Source of the DNA: an uncultured Clostridia bacterium
Lineage (GTDB): Bacteria; Bacillota_A; Clostridia; Christensenellales; Aristaeellaceae
DNA: 7,766 nucleotides
Direction: 5' to 3'
NCBI GenBank assembly: GCA_946408865.1
Contig: CAMJTZ010000084.1
Location: forward strand, 1-7,766
Part shown: in pieces, positions 1 through 7,039 of the stretch
How the letters are laid out: each line of letters begins with the position of its first letter
Position numbering within the stretch: the first letter of the stretch is position 1
Made by a program: the position numbers and the translations under genes
Notes under the pieces: generated by a model
Seen by the model: only the letters and a program-made list of their open reading frames with translations
What the model was told of the DNA's origin: nothing
The model's database searches: none

Positions 1-595
1 GGCCGCAGCCGCAGGCCGGGCCGCAGTTCGGGCCGCAGGGCTTGTTGTGGCGGGGGTAGAACCATTCGTTGTCCGGGCCACAGGGCGTACCGGTCGTGCC
101 TTCGAGCTCCCACCAGTTATCGGACTTGGGGAGGTAGAAGATATGCTCCGGCAGGATACCGACTTCCTTCAGCAGGCTGGCGGTTTCCTCGTCCCGGGGC
201 GCGGCGTCGTTTCCCTCAAAAACGGTGGAGCAGATTTCCTTTCCGTCCAGGCCGAAAACCTTGGTCAGCAGGTCGTAGCTCCAGCGGGTTTTTTCCTTCT
301 TGAAATAATCGCCCAGGGACCAGTTGCCCATCATTTCGAAGAAAGTGAAATGGGTCGGATCCCCGACGCTCTCGATATCAACCGTGCGGACGCAGCCCTG
401 CACGTTGCACAGACGCTTCTTTCCGGACGGATGCTCCTTGCCGAGCAGATAGGGCATCAGCGGCTGCATGCCGGCCACGTTGAACATAACGCCGGTGCTT
501 CCGTCGCCGATCAGTGAAACGGCACCGATATTGACATGCTCCCGTTCTTCATAGAAGCGGATCCAGGCATTTCTCAGTTCCTTGGAGGTAATCAT
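1..595 (-). CDS. alaS: Alanyl-tRNA synthetase, divergent type, N-terminal part (runs off left edge)
   Basis: Class II synthetase that charges tRNA-Ala with alanine in the cytoplasm. The first 198 residues are visible; the rest lies beyond position 1. The catalytic core is recognisable: an AGMQPLMPYLLGKEHP stretch at residues 41-56 (the family's usual NAGM..F...LG region), the motif 2 arginine in CVRTVDIESVG (68-78), then HFTFFEMMGNWSLGDYFKKE (82-101), matching the usual HHTFFEMLGNFSFGDYFK. GTTGTPCGPDNEWFY (167-180) corresponds to the TGPCGP..EIFYD loop. The usual GGKHNDLENVG segment is replaced by TVDIESVG, and a cysteine cluster (C187, C191, C195, C197) ends the visible part. As I recall, these traits mark a shorter AlaS group seen in Patescibacteria and some Clostridia. 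The start at 595 follows an AGGGAGAGGA ribosome site with about 7 bases between. Identity is sure; subtype is from memory; total length and an editing domain cannot be judged. Confidence 0.93.
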   Translation of the reverse strand, partial: MITSKELRNAWIRFYEEREHVNIGAVSLIGDGSTGVMFNVAGMQPLMPYLLGKEHPSGKKRLCNVQGCVRTVDIESVGDPTHFTFFEMMGNWSLGDYFKKEKTRWSYDLLTKVFGLDGKEICSTVFEGNDAAPRDEETASLLKEVGILPEHIFYLPKSDNWWELEGTTGTPCGPDNEWFYPRHNKPCGPNCGPACGCG

Positions 596-602
596 CGGAC
601 AG

Positions 603-612
603 TCCTCTCCCT
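603..612 (-). promoter_or_regulatory. Ribosome binding site of alaS
   Basis: Read on the minus strand the sequence is AGGGAGAGGA followed by about 7 bases and the ATG at 595. It supports that start codon. An ATG lies just upstream at 615-613 on this strand, but it would place the ribosome site inside the gene. Confidence 0.7.
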
Positions 613-634
613 CATGTTTGAATGAATTCCGCAC

Positions 635-663
635 ATTATAACACAGCAGGAGACAGAAATCAA
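635..663 (-). promoter_or_regulatory. Sigma-A-type promoter of alaS
   Basis: On the minus strand a -35 box TTGATT (663-658) is followed by exactly 17 bases and a perfect -10 box TATAAT (640-635). The -10 is preceded by TGT, which fits an extended -10 (TGn). Transcription should start near 628, giving an untranslated leader of only about 33 bases. That is too short for a T-box riboswitch, the common control of synthetase genes in Firmicutes. Confidence 0.82.
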
Positions 664-712
664 ATCAGAAAAAGGATTTCGGGCCGTTCCAGCCTTTTCT
701 TCCCCGGCGAAA

Positions 713-718
713 TATGAT
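713..718 (+). promoter_or_regulatory. Possible -10 box of ftsY
   Basis: TATGAT matches the -10 consensus at five of six positions and lies about 18 bases before the ftsY ribosome site, a sensible distance. No good -35 box is found at 16-18 bases upstream; the nearest, TTCCAG at 687-692, is poor and 20 bases away. It is the best candidate in the divergent region, but weak. Confidence 0.35.
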
Positions 719-735
719 ACACTGTTCCCTGTGCA

Positions 736-743
736 AAAGGAGG
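736..743 (+). promoter_or_regulatory. Ribosome binding site that fixes the ftsY start
   Basis: AAAGGAGG is a near-perfect Shine-Dalgarno sequence with 8 bases to the ATG at 752. An in-frame GTG at 731 would extend the protein by seven residues, but it would put this site inside the gene. The ATG at 752 is therefore preferred. Confidence 0.85.
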
Positions 744-751
744 GGATCTCC

Positions 752-1666
752 ATGGGTGAGGAGAAGAAAAAGGGCTTGTTTGCCCGGCTGCGGGAAGGAC
801 TGAGCAAGACCCGGGGCAACATGACCGAAAAAGTCGACGACATGGTCCGGGAAAACCGGAAGATAGATGAAGACTTCTACGAAGAACTGGAAGACATTCT
901 GCTGATGGCCGACTGCGGCCTGAAAGCCACGACCGCGATCATCGACGAGCTGCGCGACCGCGTGAAAAGCGGCAGGGTGAAGGACGCCGCACAGGCGCGG
1001 GAGATGCTCAAGGAAATCATGATCGAGCAGATGAACATTCCGCGTCCGCCGCTGAAATGGCCGATGGTCATGCTGATTGTCGGCGTAAACGGTGTGGGCA
1101 AAACCACCACGATCGGGAAGCTGGCGCTGCGCTTCCAGGCGATCGGCCGGAAGGTTATGCTGTGTGCTGGGGACACGTTCCGGGCCGCGGCGGCGGAGCA
1201 GCTGACCGTATGGGCGGAGCGCGCGCGGGTGCCGATCGTCAAGCACGCGGAAGGCGCGGATCCCGCTGCGGTGGTGTTTGACGCGATCAAAAGCGCGAAA
1301 GCCCAGCAGGCGGATCTGCTGATTGTGGACACGGCCGGGCGGCTGCACAACAAAAAGAACCTGATGGACGAGCTGAACAAGATGCGCCGGGTCATCGACA
1401 GGGAATATCCGGAAGCCGACACGCGCTGCATCCTCGTGCTGGACGCCACCACCGGCCAGAACGGCCTGATGCAGGCCCGGGCCTTCAAGGAAGTGGCGGA
1501 AATCGGCGGCATCATCCTGAGCAAGCTGGACGGAACGGCCAAGGGCGGTATCGCGCTGGCGATCCGGCAGGAGCTGGAGGTGCCGGTATGGTACATCGGC
1601 GTGGGCGAAGGGATCGACGATCTGCAACCCTTTGACGCGAAAGACTTTGTGGAAGCGCTGTTCTGA
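752..1666 (+). CDS. ftsY: Signal recognition particle receptor FtsY (SRP GTPase)
   Basis: FtsY docks ribosome-SRP (Ffh) complexes at the inner face of the membrane and hands nascent membrane proteins to SecYEG; both GTPases hydrolyse GTP in the complex. The 304-residue protein has a short charged N-terminal segment (1-40) and a helical N domain (about 40-100). The NG GTPase domain follows: P-loop GVNGVGKTT (111-119), the SRP-family insertion motif DTFRAAA (141-147), DTAGR (193-197), DATTGQN (231-237), SKLD in the guanine-specificity position (257-260) and the C-terminal GVGEGIDDLQPF (283-294). The long acidic A domain of Escherichia coli FtsY is absent, as is usual in Gram-positive bacteria. 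In many Firmicutes ftsY sits beside smc and ffh. Here it stands between divergent alaS and glyS, which has its own promoter, so ftsY may be transcribed alone. Function is certain from the motifs. Confidence 0.97.
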   Translation: MGEEKKKGLFARLREGLSKTRGNMTEKVDDMVRENRKIDEDFYEELEDILLMADCGLKATTAIIDELRDRVKSGRVKDAAQAREMLKEIMIEQMNIPRPPLKWPMVMLIVGVNGVGKTTTIGKLALRFQAIGRKVMLCAGDTFRAAAAEQLTVWAERARVPIVKHAEGADPAAVVFDAIKSAKAQQADLLIVDTAGRLHNKKNLMDELNKMRRVIDREYPEADTRCILVLDATTGQNGLMQARAFKEVAEIGGIILSKLDGTAKGGIALAIRQELEVPVWYIGVGEGIDDLQPFDAKDFVEALF

Positions 1667-1677
1667 CACAAAGTCCC

Positions 1678-1706
1678 TTGACAAAAGCAGGGCCGGAACC
1701 GATAAT
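1678..1706 (+). promoter_or_regulatory. Sigma-A-type promoter of glyS
   Basis: A perfect -35 box TTGACA (1678-1683) is followed by exactly 17 bases and GATAAT (1701-1706), five of six matches to the -10 consensus. Transcription should start near 1713, about 32 bases before the glyS ATG. The promoter lies 11 bases after the ftsY stop codon, so glyS need not depend on read-through from ftsY. No terminator hairpin is visible between the two genes. Confidence 0.85.
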
Positions 1707-1732
1707 AGGCCCGTTAACGAACCCGAGAAAGT

Positions 1733-1737
1733 GGAGG
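1733..1737 (+). promoter_or_regulatory. Ribosome binding site of glyS
   Basis: GGAGG with 7 bases to the ATG at 1745 supports this start. The 32-base leader from the predicted transcription start holds little besides this site. Confidence 0.75.
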
Positions 1738-1744
1738 AAATAGC

Positions 1745-3124
1745 ATGGCTGAACTGACGATGGACAAGCTGGTTGCCCTGTGCAAGAACCGCGGCTTTAT
1801 CTTTGCCGGATCCGAAATCTACGGCGGACTGGCCAACACCTGGGACTACGGTCCGCTGGGCGTTGAATTCAAGAACAATGTGAAAAAGGCCTGGTGGCAG
1901 AAGTTTGTTCAGGAAAGCAAATACAACACCGGACTGGACTGCGCAATCCTGATGAACCGGGAAGTTTGGGTGGCGAGCGGCCATGTGGGCGGATTCAACG
2001 ATCCGCTGATGGACTGCAAAGCCTGCAAGGCGCGCTTCCGCGCGGACAAGCTGATTGAAGATTTCACCAAGGGCGAGGAGACCGGCGACGGCTGGACCAA
2101 CGCCGAACTGGAGAAGTTCATCGCGGAGCACGACATCAAATGCCCCGTATGCGGCAAGAAGGATTTCACCGGCATCCGCCAGTTCAACCTGATGTTCAAG
2201 ACGTTCGCGGGCGTCAACGAGGACAGCGCCAACGAGATTTACCTGCGCCCTGAAACCGCACAGGGCATTTTTGTCAACTTCCAGAACGCGATGCGGACCA
2301 CCCGCAAAAAGCTGCCGGCCGGTATTGCCCAGATTGGCAAATCCTTCCGGAACGAAATCACCCCCGGAAACTTCATTTTCCGTGTGCGTGAATTTGAACA
2401 GATGGAGCTGGAATTCTTCTGCAAGCCCGGCGACGACCTCGAATGGTTCAACTACTGGCGTTCCTTCTGCCGCGACTGGCTGCTGAGCCTCGGCATCAAG
2501 GAGGAGAGCCTGCGCCTGCGCGATCACGAGCCCGAGAAGCTGGCCTTCTATTCCAAAGCGACGACCGACTTCGAGTTCCTCTTCCCCTTCGGATGGGGCG
2601 AACTGTGGGGCGTGGCGGACCGGACGGATTACGACCTGACACAGCATCAGAATCATTCCGGCAAGTCCATGGAATACCTGGACCCGGTAACCAATGAACG
2701 TTATATCCCGTACTGCATCGAGCCCTCCCTGGGCGTGGACCGGATGGTGCTGGCCTTCCTGTGCAACGCCTACGACGAGGAAGAGCTGGAAGGCGGAGAC
2801 GTGCGCACCGTGCTGCACCTGCATCCGGCGCTGGCGCCCTACAAGGCGGCCGTGCTTCCCCTGCAGAAGAACAAGCTGGGCGAGCTGGCGAGCAGTATTC
2901 ACGCCGAGCTGTGCAAGTACTTCCCGGTCGAATACGATGAAACCGGATCCATCGGCAAGCGCTACCGCCGGCAGGACGAAATCGGAACGCCGTTCAGCAT
3001 CTGCGTGGACTTCGAAACAGAAGAAAGCCAGACCGTCACGATCCGTGACCGCGACACCATGCAGCAGGAACGCATACCGATCAGCGAGGTGCGCAAGTAT
3101 ATCGAAGACCGGATGCGGTTCTGA
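1745..3124 (+). CDS. glyS: Glycyl-tRNA synthetase, single-chain dimeric (eukaryote/archaeon-like) type
   Basis: Class II synthetase (glyQS type, homodimer) that charges tRNA-Gly in the cytoplasm. The 459 residues are normal for the bacterial short form. Visible features in order: the N-terminal region with [15 protein letters not shown] (31-45); a likely zinc site made by two CxxC pairs (C91/C94 and C133/C136); [13 protein letters not shown] (167-179); motif 2, [20 protein letters not shown] (198-217); motif 3, [16 protein letters not shown] (324-339); and a C-terminal anticodon-binding domain from about 355, with [10 protein letters not shown] (364-373) and [20 protein letters not shown] (401-420). 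It is unrelated to the two-subunit GlyQ/GlyS enzyme of E. coli and many Clostridia, so no partner gene is needed. It has its own promoter 32 bases upstream and a strong hairpin 31 bases past the stop, suggesting a single-gene transcript. Confidence 0.97.
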   Translation: MAELTMDKLVALCKNRGFIFAGSEIYGGLANTWDYGPLGVEFKNNVKKAWWQKFVQESKYNTGLDCAILMNREVWVASGHVGGFNDPLMDCKACKARFRADKLIEDFTKGEETGDGWTNAELEKFIAEHDIKCPVCGKKDFTGIRQFNLMFKTFAGVNEDSANEIYLRPETAQGIFVNFQNAMRTTRKKLPAGIAQIGKSFRNEITPGNFIFRVREFEQMELEFFCKPGDDLEWFNYWRSFCRDWLLSLGIKEESLRLRDHEPEKLAFYSKATTDFEFLFPFGWGELWGVADRTDYDLTQHQNHSGKSMEYLDPVTNERYIPYCIEPSLGVDRMVLAFLCNAYDEEELEGGDVRTVLHLHPALAPYKAAVLPLQKNKLGELASSIHAELCKYFPVEYDETGSIGKRYRRQDEIGTPFSICVDFETEESQTVTIRDRDTMQQERIPISEVRKYIEDRMRF

Positions 3125-3155
3125 TCCATCCGGAACAAGAGAGCAAGCATAAAAC

Positions 3156-3186
3156 AACCGGCGCGGAAACAGTCCGCGCCGGTTTT
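3156..3186. terminator. Bidirectional rho-independent terminator between glyS and pepF
   Basis: AACCGGCGCGGA (3156-3167) pairs perfectly with TCCGCGCCGGTT (3173-3184) around a 5-base loop, a 12-base-pair GC-rich stem. The plus strand continues into a short T run (TTTT, 3183-3186). On the minus strand the run after the stem is TTGTTTT (3157-3151). It sits 31 bases after the glyS stop and 17 bases past the pepF stop, so it can end both convergent transcripts. The T runs are short, so efficiency in either direction is uncertain. Confidence 0.85.
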
Positions 3187-3203
3187 GCGTGCCCGCAGCC
3201 GGA

Positions 3204-4958
3204 TCACTTTGCCGCGAGGCGGCAGAATTCGTCGATATCCTTCCGGATGACCTCCAGGGAGGAGCACCAGAAATCCTCGCTGCGCACATCGATGCCCACG
3301 CTGGCGGCCACATCCGCAACGGGCGCGCTGCCGCAGTAACGCAGGAGACGGCAGTAATCCGGAACAAAGCTTTCGCCTTTTTCCAGCCAGCGGGCGAAGA
3401 CGCCCTTGCCGAAGAGCAGGCCGAAAGCGTAGGGGAAGTTGTAGAAATTATAGCCGGAGGAGTAATAGTGGCTCTTGCAGGCCCACATATAGGGATGCAG
3501 GAAGCTCTCATCCAGGCCGTCGCCGTAGCTTTCCTTCTGGGCGCGGATCATGGCGTCCTTCAGTTCTTCAACGGACATGCTGTGGTCGGCGCGGGTATCG
3601 ATAACCTCGCTCTCGAAGAGGAAGCGGCTGTAAATATCCACCACCGTCTGGGTGGCCTCCATGAGGCCGTTTTCCAGGAGATAGAGGCGTTCCGCGGGCG
3701 TGCAGGAGGAAAGGACCTGCCAGGAAAGCATGGTTTCGTTGAAGATGCTCGCGGTTTCGGCCAGGGGCATCGGAGTGTCGATCATGGAATACGGGAGGCC
3801 GGCCAGACAGCGGTTGTGCCAGGCATGGCCCAGCTCATGCGCCAGGGTGCTGACGTCCGAGAAACTGCCCTGGAAATTGGTCATCACAAGGGAACGGTCG
3901 GCAAAGTGCACGGACGAGCAGAAGGCGCCGCCTGTTTTCCCGTCCCGGGGATAGAGGTCAATCCAGCGCTGCTCAAAGGCGTTGTCCATAAACTTCGCCA
4001 TCTCCGGGGTGAACTTGCCCATCTCCCGGATAAGCGTCGCCCTTGCCTCCTCGGCAGTAAAGGTGCGGGTGCTTTCCCCGACCGGAGCGAAGAGATCATA
4101 GAAGGGCAGGCCGTTTTCATGGCCGAGGAGTTTTCCCTTGGCCTTCAGATAGCGGCGGAAATCCGGCAGGTACTTCCGGATCGCGTTCCACATGGCGTCG
4201 AGGGTCGCGCGGTCCATCCGGCTGGAATACAGCGTCATATCGAGCACGGAATCAAACCCGCGGGCTTTGGCCAGGGTACGGGCTTCCATCTTGATGCTGT
4301 TCAGGCAGAAGGACATCGGGAGGTCCATCTTCGGATAGGCGGCGAGCTCGGCTTCATACGCGTCCCGCCGGACAGCGGGATCCGGATCATACGCCTTGCC
4401 GCGGACGGCGGCCAGAGGCAGATGTTCCTCCCGGTAATCCACGGACAGCGTGGAATCCAGCTTGTCCCGCAGCTGGCTGAAGGCGGTTCCTCCGGAAAGC
4501 TGCATTTCCAGCATCCAGGGCTCGGCAGCCGCCGGCAGGAGGTGTTTCGCGTCCTCCTTTTTTTCGCGAAGGGCGAAGGCGGCAGCCTGCAGCTTCGGGG
4601 AAGCGGCAATCAGTTCCTCCAGATTGTCCAGACCGGCCACGAAGCGGGTCAGGGCGGAGGAAAGCATCTCCAGATCGGTAAAGGCGGACATCAGCTGATC
4701 ATCCGCGGCGCAGGCGGCTGCGTTCGTGGCGTTCACCGTGAGGGTGCACTGGGTGTAATTCATCAGGGCATCCACTTTGGCGCTGAGCTTCTCTTCCTCC
4801 TCCTGGAAGCGTTCCAGCTTCTCGAGGGAAGAGAGGGACGCGTCGGCCAGAAGGGCCTGCAGGCGCGCAGCCTCCTCCGGAAGGGACGAGAGATCGCGGC
4901 GGAAAGCTTCATCCTCAAAGCTTTTGTAAAGGTACGAAAGGTCCCAGCGGTCATTCAT
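3204..4958 (-). CDS. pepF: Oligoendopeptidase F-like zinc metallopeptidase, family M3
   Basis: Cytoplasmic zinc peptidase of family M3 (PepF/thimet oligopeptidase relatives), expected to cut short peptides and recycle amino acids. The 584 residues are close to the usual PepF length of about 600. An N-terminal helical region rich in Glu, Leu and Ala (1-115) matches the oligopeptidase F N-terminal domain. The active site is HELGH at 374-378 (zinc ligands H374 and H378, general base E375), and E401 in AETASIFNE (400-408) is the expected third ligand. A Tyr-rich stretch, HYYSSGYNFYNFPYAFG (497-513), is the substrate-contact region typical of the family. There is no signal peptide or membrane segment. 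The start at 4958 follows AGGAGG with 10 bases between. It lies 36 bases after hemZ, so it is probably the last gene of the minus-strand operon. Substrate preference cannot be read from the sequence. Confidence 0.95.
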   Translation of the reverse strand: MNDRWDLSYLYKSFEDEAFRRDLSSLPEEAARLQALLADASLSSLEKLERFQEEEEKLSAKVDALMNYTQCTLTVNATNAAACAADDQLMSAFTDLEMLSSALTRFVAGLDNLEELIAASPKLQAAAFALREKKEDAKHLLPAAAEPWMLEMQLSGGTAFSQLRDKLDSTLSVDYREEHLPLAAVRGKAYDPDPAVRRDAYEAELAAYPKMDLPMSFCLNSIKMEARTLAKARGFDSVLDMTLYSSRMDRATLDAMWNAIRKYLPDFRRYLKAKGKLLGHENGLPFYDLFAPVGESTRTFTAEEARATLIREMGKFTPEMAKFMDNAFEQRWIDLYPRDGKTGGAFCSSVHFADRSLVMTNFQGSFSDVSTLAHELGHAWHNRCLAGLPYSMIDTPMPLAETASIFNETMLSWQVLSSCTPAERLYLLENGLMEATQTVVDIYSRFLFESEVIDTRADHSMSVEELKDAMIRAQKESYGDGLDESFLHPYMWACKSHYYSSGYNFYNFPYAFGLLFGKGVFARWLEKGESFVPDYCRLLRYCGSAPVADVAASVGIDVRSEDFWCSSLEVIRKDIDEFCRLAAK

Positions 4959-4968
4959 GACTGTTCAT

Positions 4969-4974
4969 CCTCCT
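4969..4974 (-). promoter_or_regulatory. Ribosome binding site of pepF
   Basis: Perfect AGGAGG on the minus strand, 10 bases before the ATG at 4958. Another ATG directly abuts it (4968-4966) but is out of frame and stops after five codons, so it cannot be the pepF start. Confidence 0.8.
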
Positions 4975-4994
4975 GTAAAAAAGAAAATTATTTA

Positions 4995-6446
4995 TCAAAG
5001 CGATCCGGACGGCAGAAACAGCTCTTCTTTCCGGCGGATCATTTCATCCGTACGGGAAATATACTCCCGAATATTGCTGACATTCGGGCCGCGGGTGATA
5101 TGCCCTTCGTCCGGCCAGATCCGCTTGGAGATACCGCCGGCGCCGAGCGCGAGGATATGGGAGGTTTCCTCCATGATATCCACGTTGTAGAGGCAGGCGT
5201 GGCCCGGAAGGGCATAACCGGTGTTTTCCAGGTTGCCAGCCATATATTTCTGGCGGTAAAGGTAATACGGCTTCATGCCCAGGGCGCGGGCGGTCTGCAG
5301 GCCCAGGTCCACCATGCGGGCGGTCTTTTCGCCGTCCGGCAGGGGGGCGTTCTCCAGGCTCATGCGGGAGGAACGCTTGATCGCCAGCGTATGGACGGTG
5401 AGACTTTCCGGATGCAGGCGGACGGCTTCCTCCATGGTCCGGGCGAAATCCGGCTCCTCCTCGCCGGGAAGGCCGGCGATCACGTCCATATTGATATGCG
5501 GGATGTTTTCCTCCCGGGCCATCGCATAGGCTTCCCGGACCTGCTGTGCGGTATGGGCCCGGCCGATGACCTGCAGGGTCCGGTCGTTCATGGTCTGCGG
5601 ATTGATCGAAATCCGGGAGATTTCCGCTTCCCGGAGGGCCCGGAGCTTATCCCGGGAAAGCGTATCCGGACGGCCGGCCTCCACGGTGGTTTCACAAGCG
5701 TCCGGGAAACATTCACGGATGAGATCCAGCAGGCGGCGGAAATCCTTTTCCGGCAGGGCGGTCGGCGTGCCGCCGCCCACATACAGCGCCCGGAGAGACC
5801 GGCCGCTCCAGCGGATCAGCGGAGCGCAGGCGCGGATTTCCTTCTCCAGGGCCTCCAGATAGGGAGAAACCAGGCTGCCGTCGCCGATTTCCCCGGAGGA
5901 GAAGGAGCAGTAGGCGCAGCGGGTTGTGCAGAAGGGAATGCCGATATACACATCCATGAAAGCGTCGCCGGGCGCGGGCAGCTTCCGCTGGACCGCGGCG
6001 ATCTCCGCGAGGAGTTCCGCCTTCGGCAGGGTGACGTCATATTCATCGACGAGGCGCCGGACGGCATCCTCCGGAGAGAGGCCTTCCGCGAGGGCCTCCA
6101 GCATCAGATGGGTCGGGCGGACGCCGGTGAGGCTTCCCCAGGGGGGATGGATCCCGGTCATTTTCCGGAGCAGGTCATAGAGCGCCTGCTTGCAGAGGCG
6201 GCGGGCAGCACGGCGGCGATGAAGCGCCTGCAGGTGCGGATCCGCTTCCGAGGGGATCGCGACGCTGCGCTCCGCGGACAGGGCGTCAAAGGCGAAGGTG
6301 ATCCGGTAACGGTCCGGAAGCGCTTCCGGATACATCACATAGCGCGCGGGAGGATCCCAGTACGCGTCCGGAAGGCCGAACAGCCGGGTCATTGCGAGCA
6401 GCTCCGGCCCGATGGTTTCCAGTGCGGAGGACAATTCACCGTTCAT
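4995..6446 (-). CDS. hemZ: HemZ: HemN-like radical SAM protein (coproporphyrinogen dehydrogenase family)
   Basis: Radical S-adenosylmethionine protein of the HemN/HemW/HemZ group. With the start at 6446 it has 483 residues, close to Bacillus subtilis HemZ. An N-terminal domain specific to HemZ carries WGSLTGVRPTHL (103-114). The radical SAM domain follows: the cluster motif C173-x3-C177-x2-C180 within IPFCTTRCAYCSF, then GGGTPT (224-229), VEAGRPDT (255-262), RISINPQ (278-284), NMDVIAGLPGE (319-329) and SLTVHTLAIKR (348-358). The HemZ-type tail contains YYLYRQK (394-400) and NLENTGY (405-411). The ATG at 6446 overlaps the upstream stop as ATGA and has AGG 10 bases before it. An in-frame ATG at 6455 would add three residues and is not excluded. 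Family membership is clear. Activity as a coproporphyrinogen oxidase is not established for HemZ, and no other heme gene is in the window. Confidence 0.94.
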   Translation of the reverse strand: MNGELSSALETIGPELLAMTRLFGLPDAYWDPPARYVMYPEALPDRYRITFAFDALSAERSVAIPSEADPHLQALHRRRAARRLCKQALYDLLRKMTGIHPPWGSLTGVRPTHLMLEALAEGLSPEDAVRRLVDEYDVTLPKAELLAEIAAVQRKLPAPGDAFMDVYIGIPFCTTRCAYCSFSSGEIGDGSLVSPYLEALEKEIRACAPLIRWSGRSLRALYVGGGTPTALPEKDFRRLLDLIRECFPDACETTVEAGRPDTLSRDKLRALREAEISRISINPQTMNDRTLQVIGRAHTAQQVREAYAMAREENIPHINMDVIAGLPGEEEPDFARTMEEAVRLHPESLTVHTLAIKRSSRMSLENAPLPDGEKTARMVDLGLQTARALGMKPYYLYRQKYMAGNLENTGYALPGHACLYNVDIMEETSHILALGAGGISKRIWPDEGHITRGPNVSNIREYISRTDEMIRRKEELFLPSGSL

Positions 6447-7027
6447 AGCACACATACCTGATCGTCCCCGTGGCCGGGATGGAAGGGCATGGTCCTGGCG
6501 AGGGGAATCACCTGCCGGAGGGAAGCCATCAGCGCGTGCTCGTCGCCCCCGGGCAGATCGGTACGGCCCCAGCCGTCCGCAAAGAGCGTATCGCCGGTAA
6601 ACAGGTGATCCCCGATCCGGTAGCAGACGCTGCCGGGCGTATGACCGGGGGTGTGAATAACTTCAATTTCCAGACCAGCAAGGGTACGGCGGTCACCGTC
6701 CCGGAGCAGGTCCGTCGCGGGACAGGCGGAGACCGGAGCGCGCAGCAGGGCAAGGGAGGCGTTCCGCTTTGGATCGGTCAGCATATCCGCGTCCAGGGCA
6801 TGGATCAGGATCGGGGTCCCGTCCTTCGCGAGGGCGGAAACCGCGCCGATATGATCGAAGTGGCCGTGGGTCAGGAGAATCGCCGCGATGTGCTTCCCGG
6901 CTGCGGCGCGGAGAATCCGCTCCGGCTCGTCGCCGGGATCGATGACGATGCATTCGGAGGCGTCTTCCCGGGAAAGGAGATAGCAGCAGGTGGCCACGGG
7001 GCCGACAGTTACACACGTAATCTTCAT
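6443..7027 (-). CDS. Metallo-beta-lactamase-fold hydrolase, glyoxalase II-like
   Basis: Small 194-residue cytoplasmic metallo-hydrolase of the glyoxalase II-like (YcbL/GloB-related) branch. All expected metal ligands are present: THGHFDH (53-59, with H54, H56, D58 and H59), H129 in HTPGHT (125-130), D146 in TGDTLF (144-149) and H186 in HPGHG (183-187). The GWGRTDLPGG stretch (152-161) is typical of this branch. It lacks the C-terminal substrate domain of true glyoxalase II (about 250 residues), so the substrate is unknown; a thioester or other small ester is a reasonable guess, not shown. The start at 7027 has GAGGAAA upstream, overlapping the dtd stop codon, with a 12-base gap. Its stop overlaps the hemZ start by four bases, so the two proteins are probably made in step. 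No signal peptide is seen. Confidence 0.93.
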   Translation of the reverse strand: MKITCVTVGPVATCCYLLSREDASECIVIDPGDEPERILRAAAGKHIAAILLTHGHFDHIGAVSALAKDGTPILIHALDADMLTDPKRNASLALLRAPVSACPATDLLRDGDRRTLAGLEIEVIHTPGHTPGSVCYRIGDHLFTGDTLFADGWGRTDLPGGDEHALMASLRQVIPLARTMPFHPGHGDDQVCVL

Positions 7028-7039
7028 AAGCCGGTTTCC

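Noticed and set aside
47..517. A 156-codon open frame on the plus strand inside alaS.
   Set aside because: It is antisense to the clear AlaS reading frame, with no family signature and no ribosome site.
668..700. Imperfect inverted repeat (AGAAAAAGG and CCTTTTCT) in the alaS-ftsY divergent region.
   Set aside because: The pairing is short and AT-rich with a long loop. It is not convincing as an operator or terminator.
731..751. GTG at 731 as an alternative ftsY start.
   Set aside because: It would place the near-perfect AAAGGAGG ribosome site inside the gene, and the ATG at 752 has ideal spacing from that site.
665..3511. A 948-codon open frame on the minus strand across ftsY, glyS and the end of pepF.
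   Set aside because: It lies antisense to two certain genes, crosses the terminator hairpin and overlaps pepF on the same strand in another frame. Its product looks like low-complexity shadow translation with no family motif. Strong G/C bias at third codon positions removes stops from the opposite strand and explains it.
4951..4968. A five-codon upstream frame (ATG at 4968 to a TGA at 4953-4951) overlapping the pepF start.
   Set aside because: Its ATG abuts the AGGAGG site with no spacing, so initiation there is unlikely. It is probably chance.
3189..6461. A 1090-codon open frame on the plus strand across pepF and hemZ.
   Set aside because: It is antisense to two genes with complete motif sets, its composition (many His, Gly, Gln, Ala) is typical of antisense translation, and it has no plausible ribosome site. 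The length is striking but follows from codon bias.
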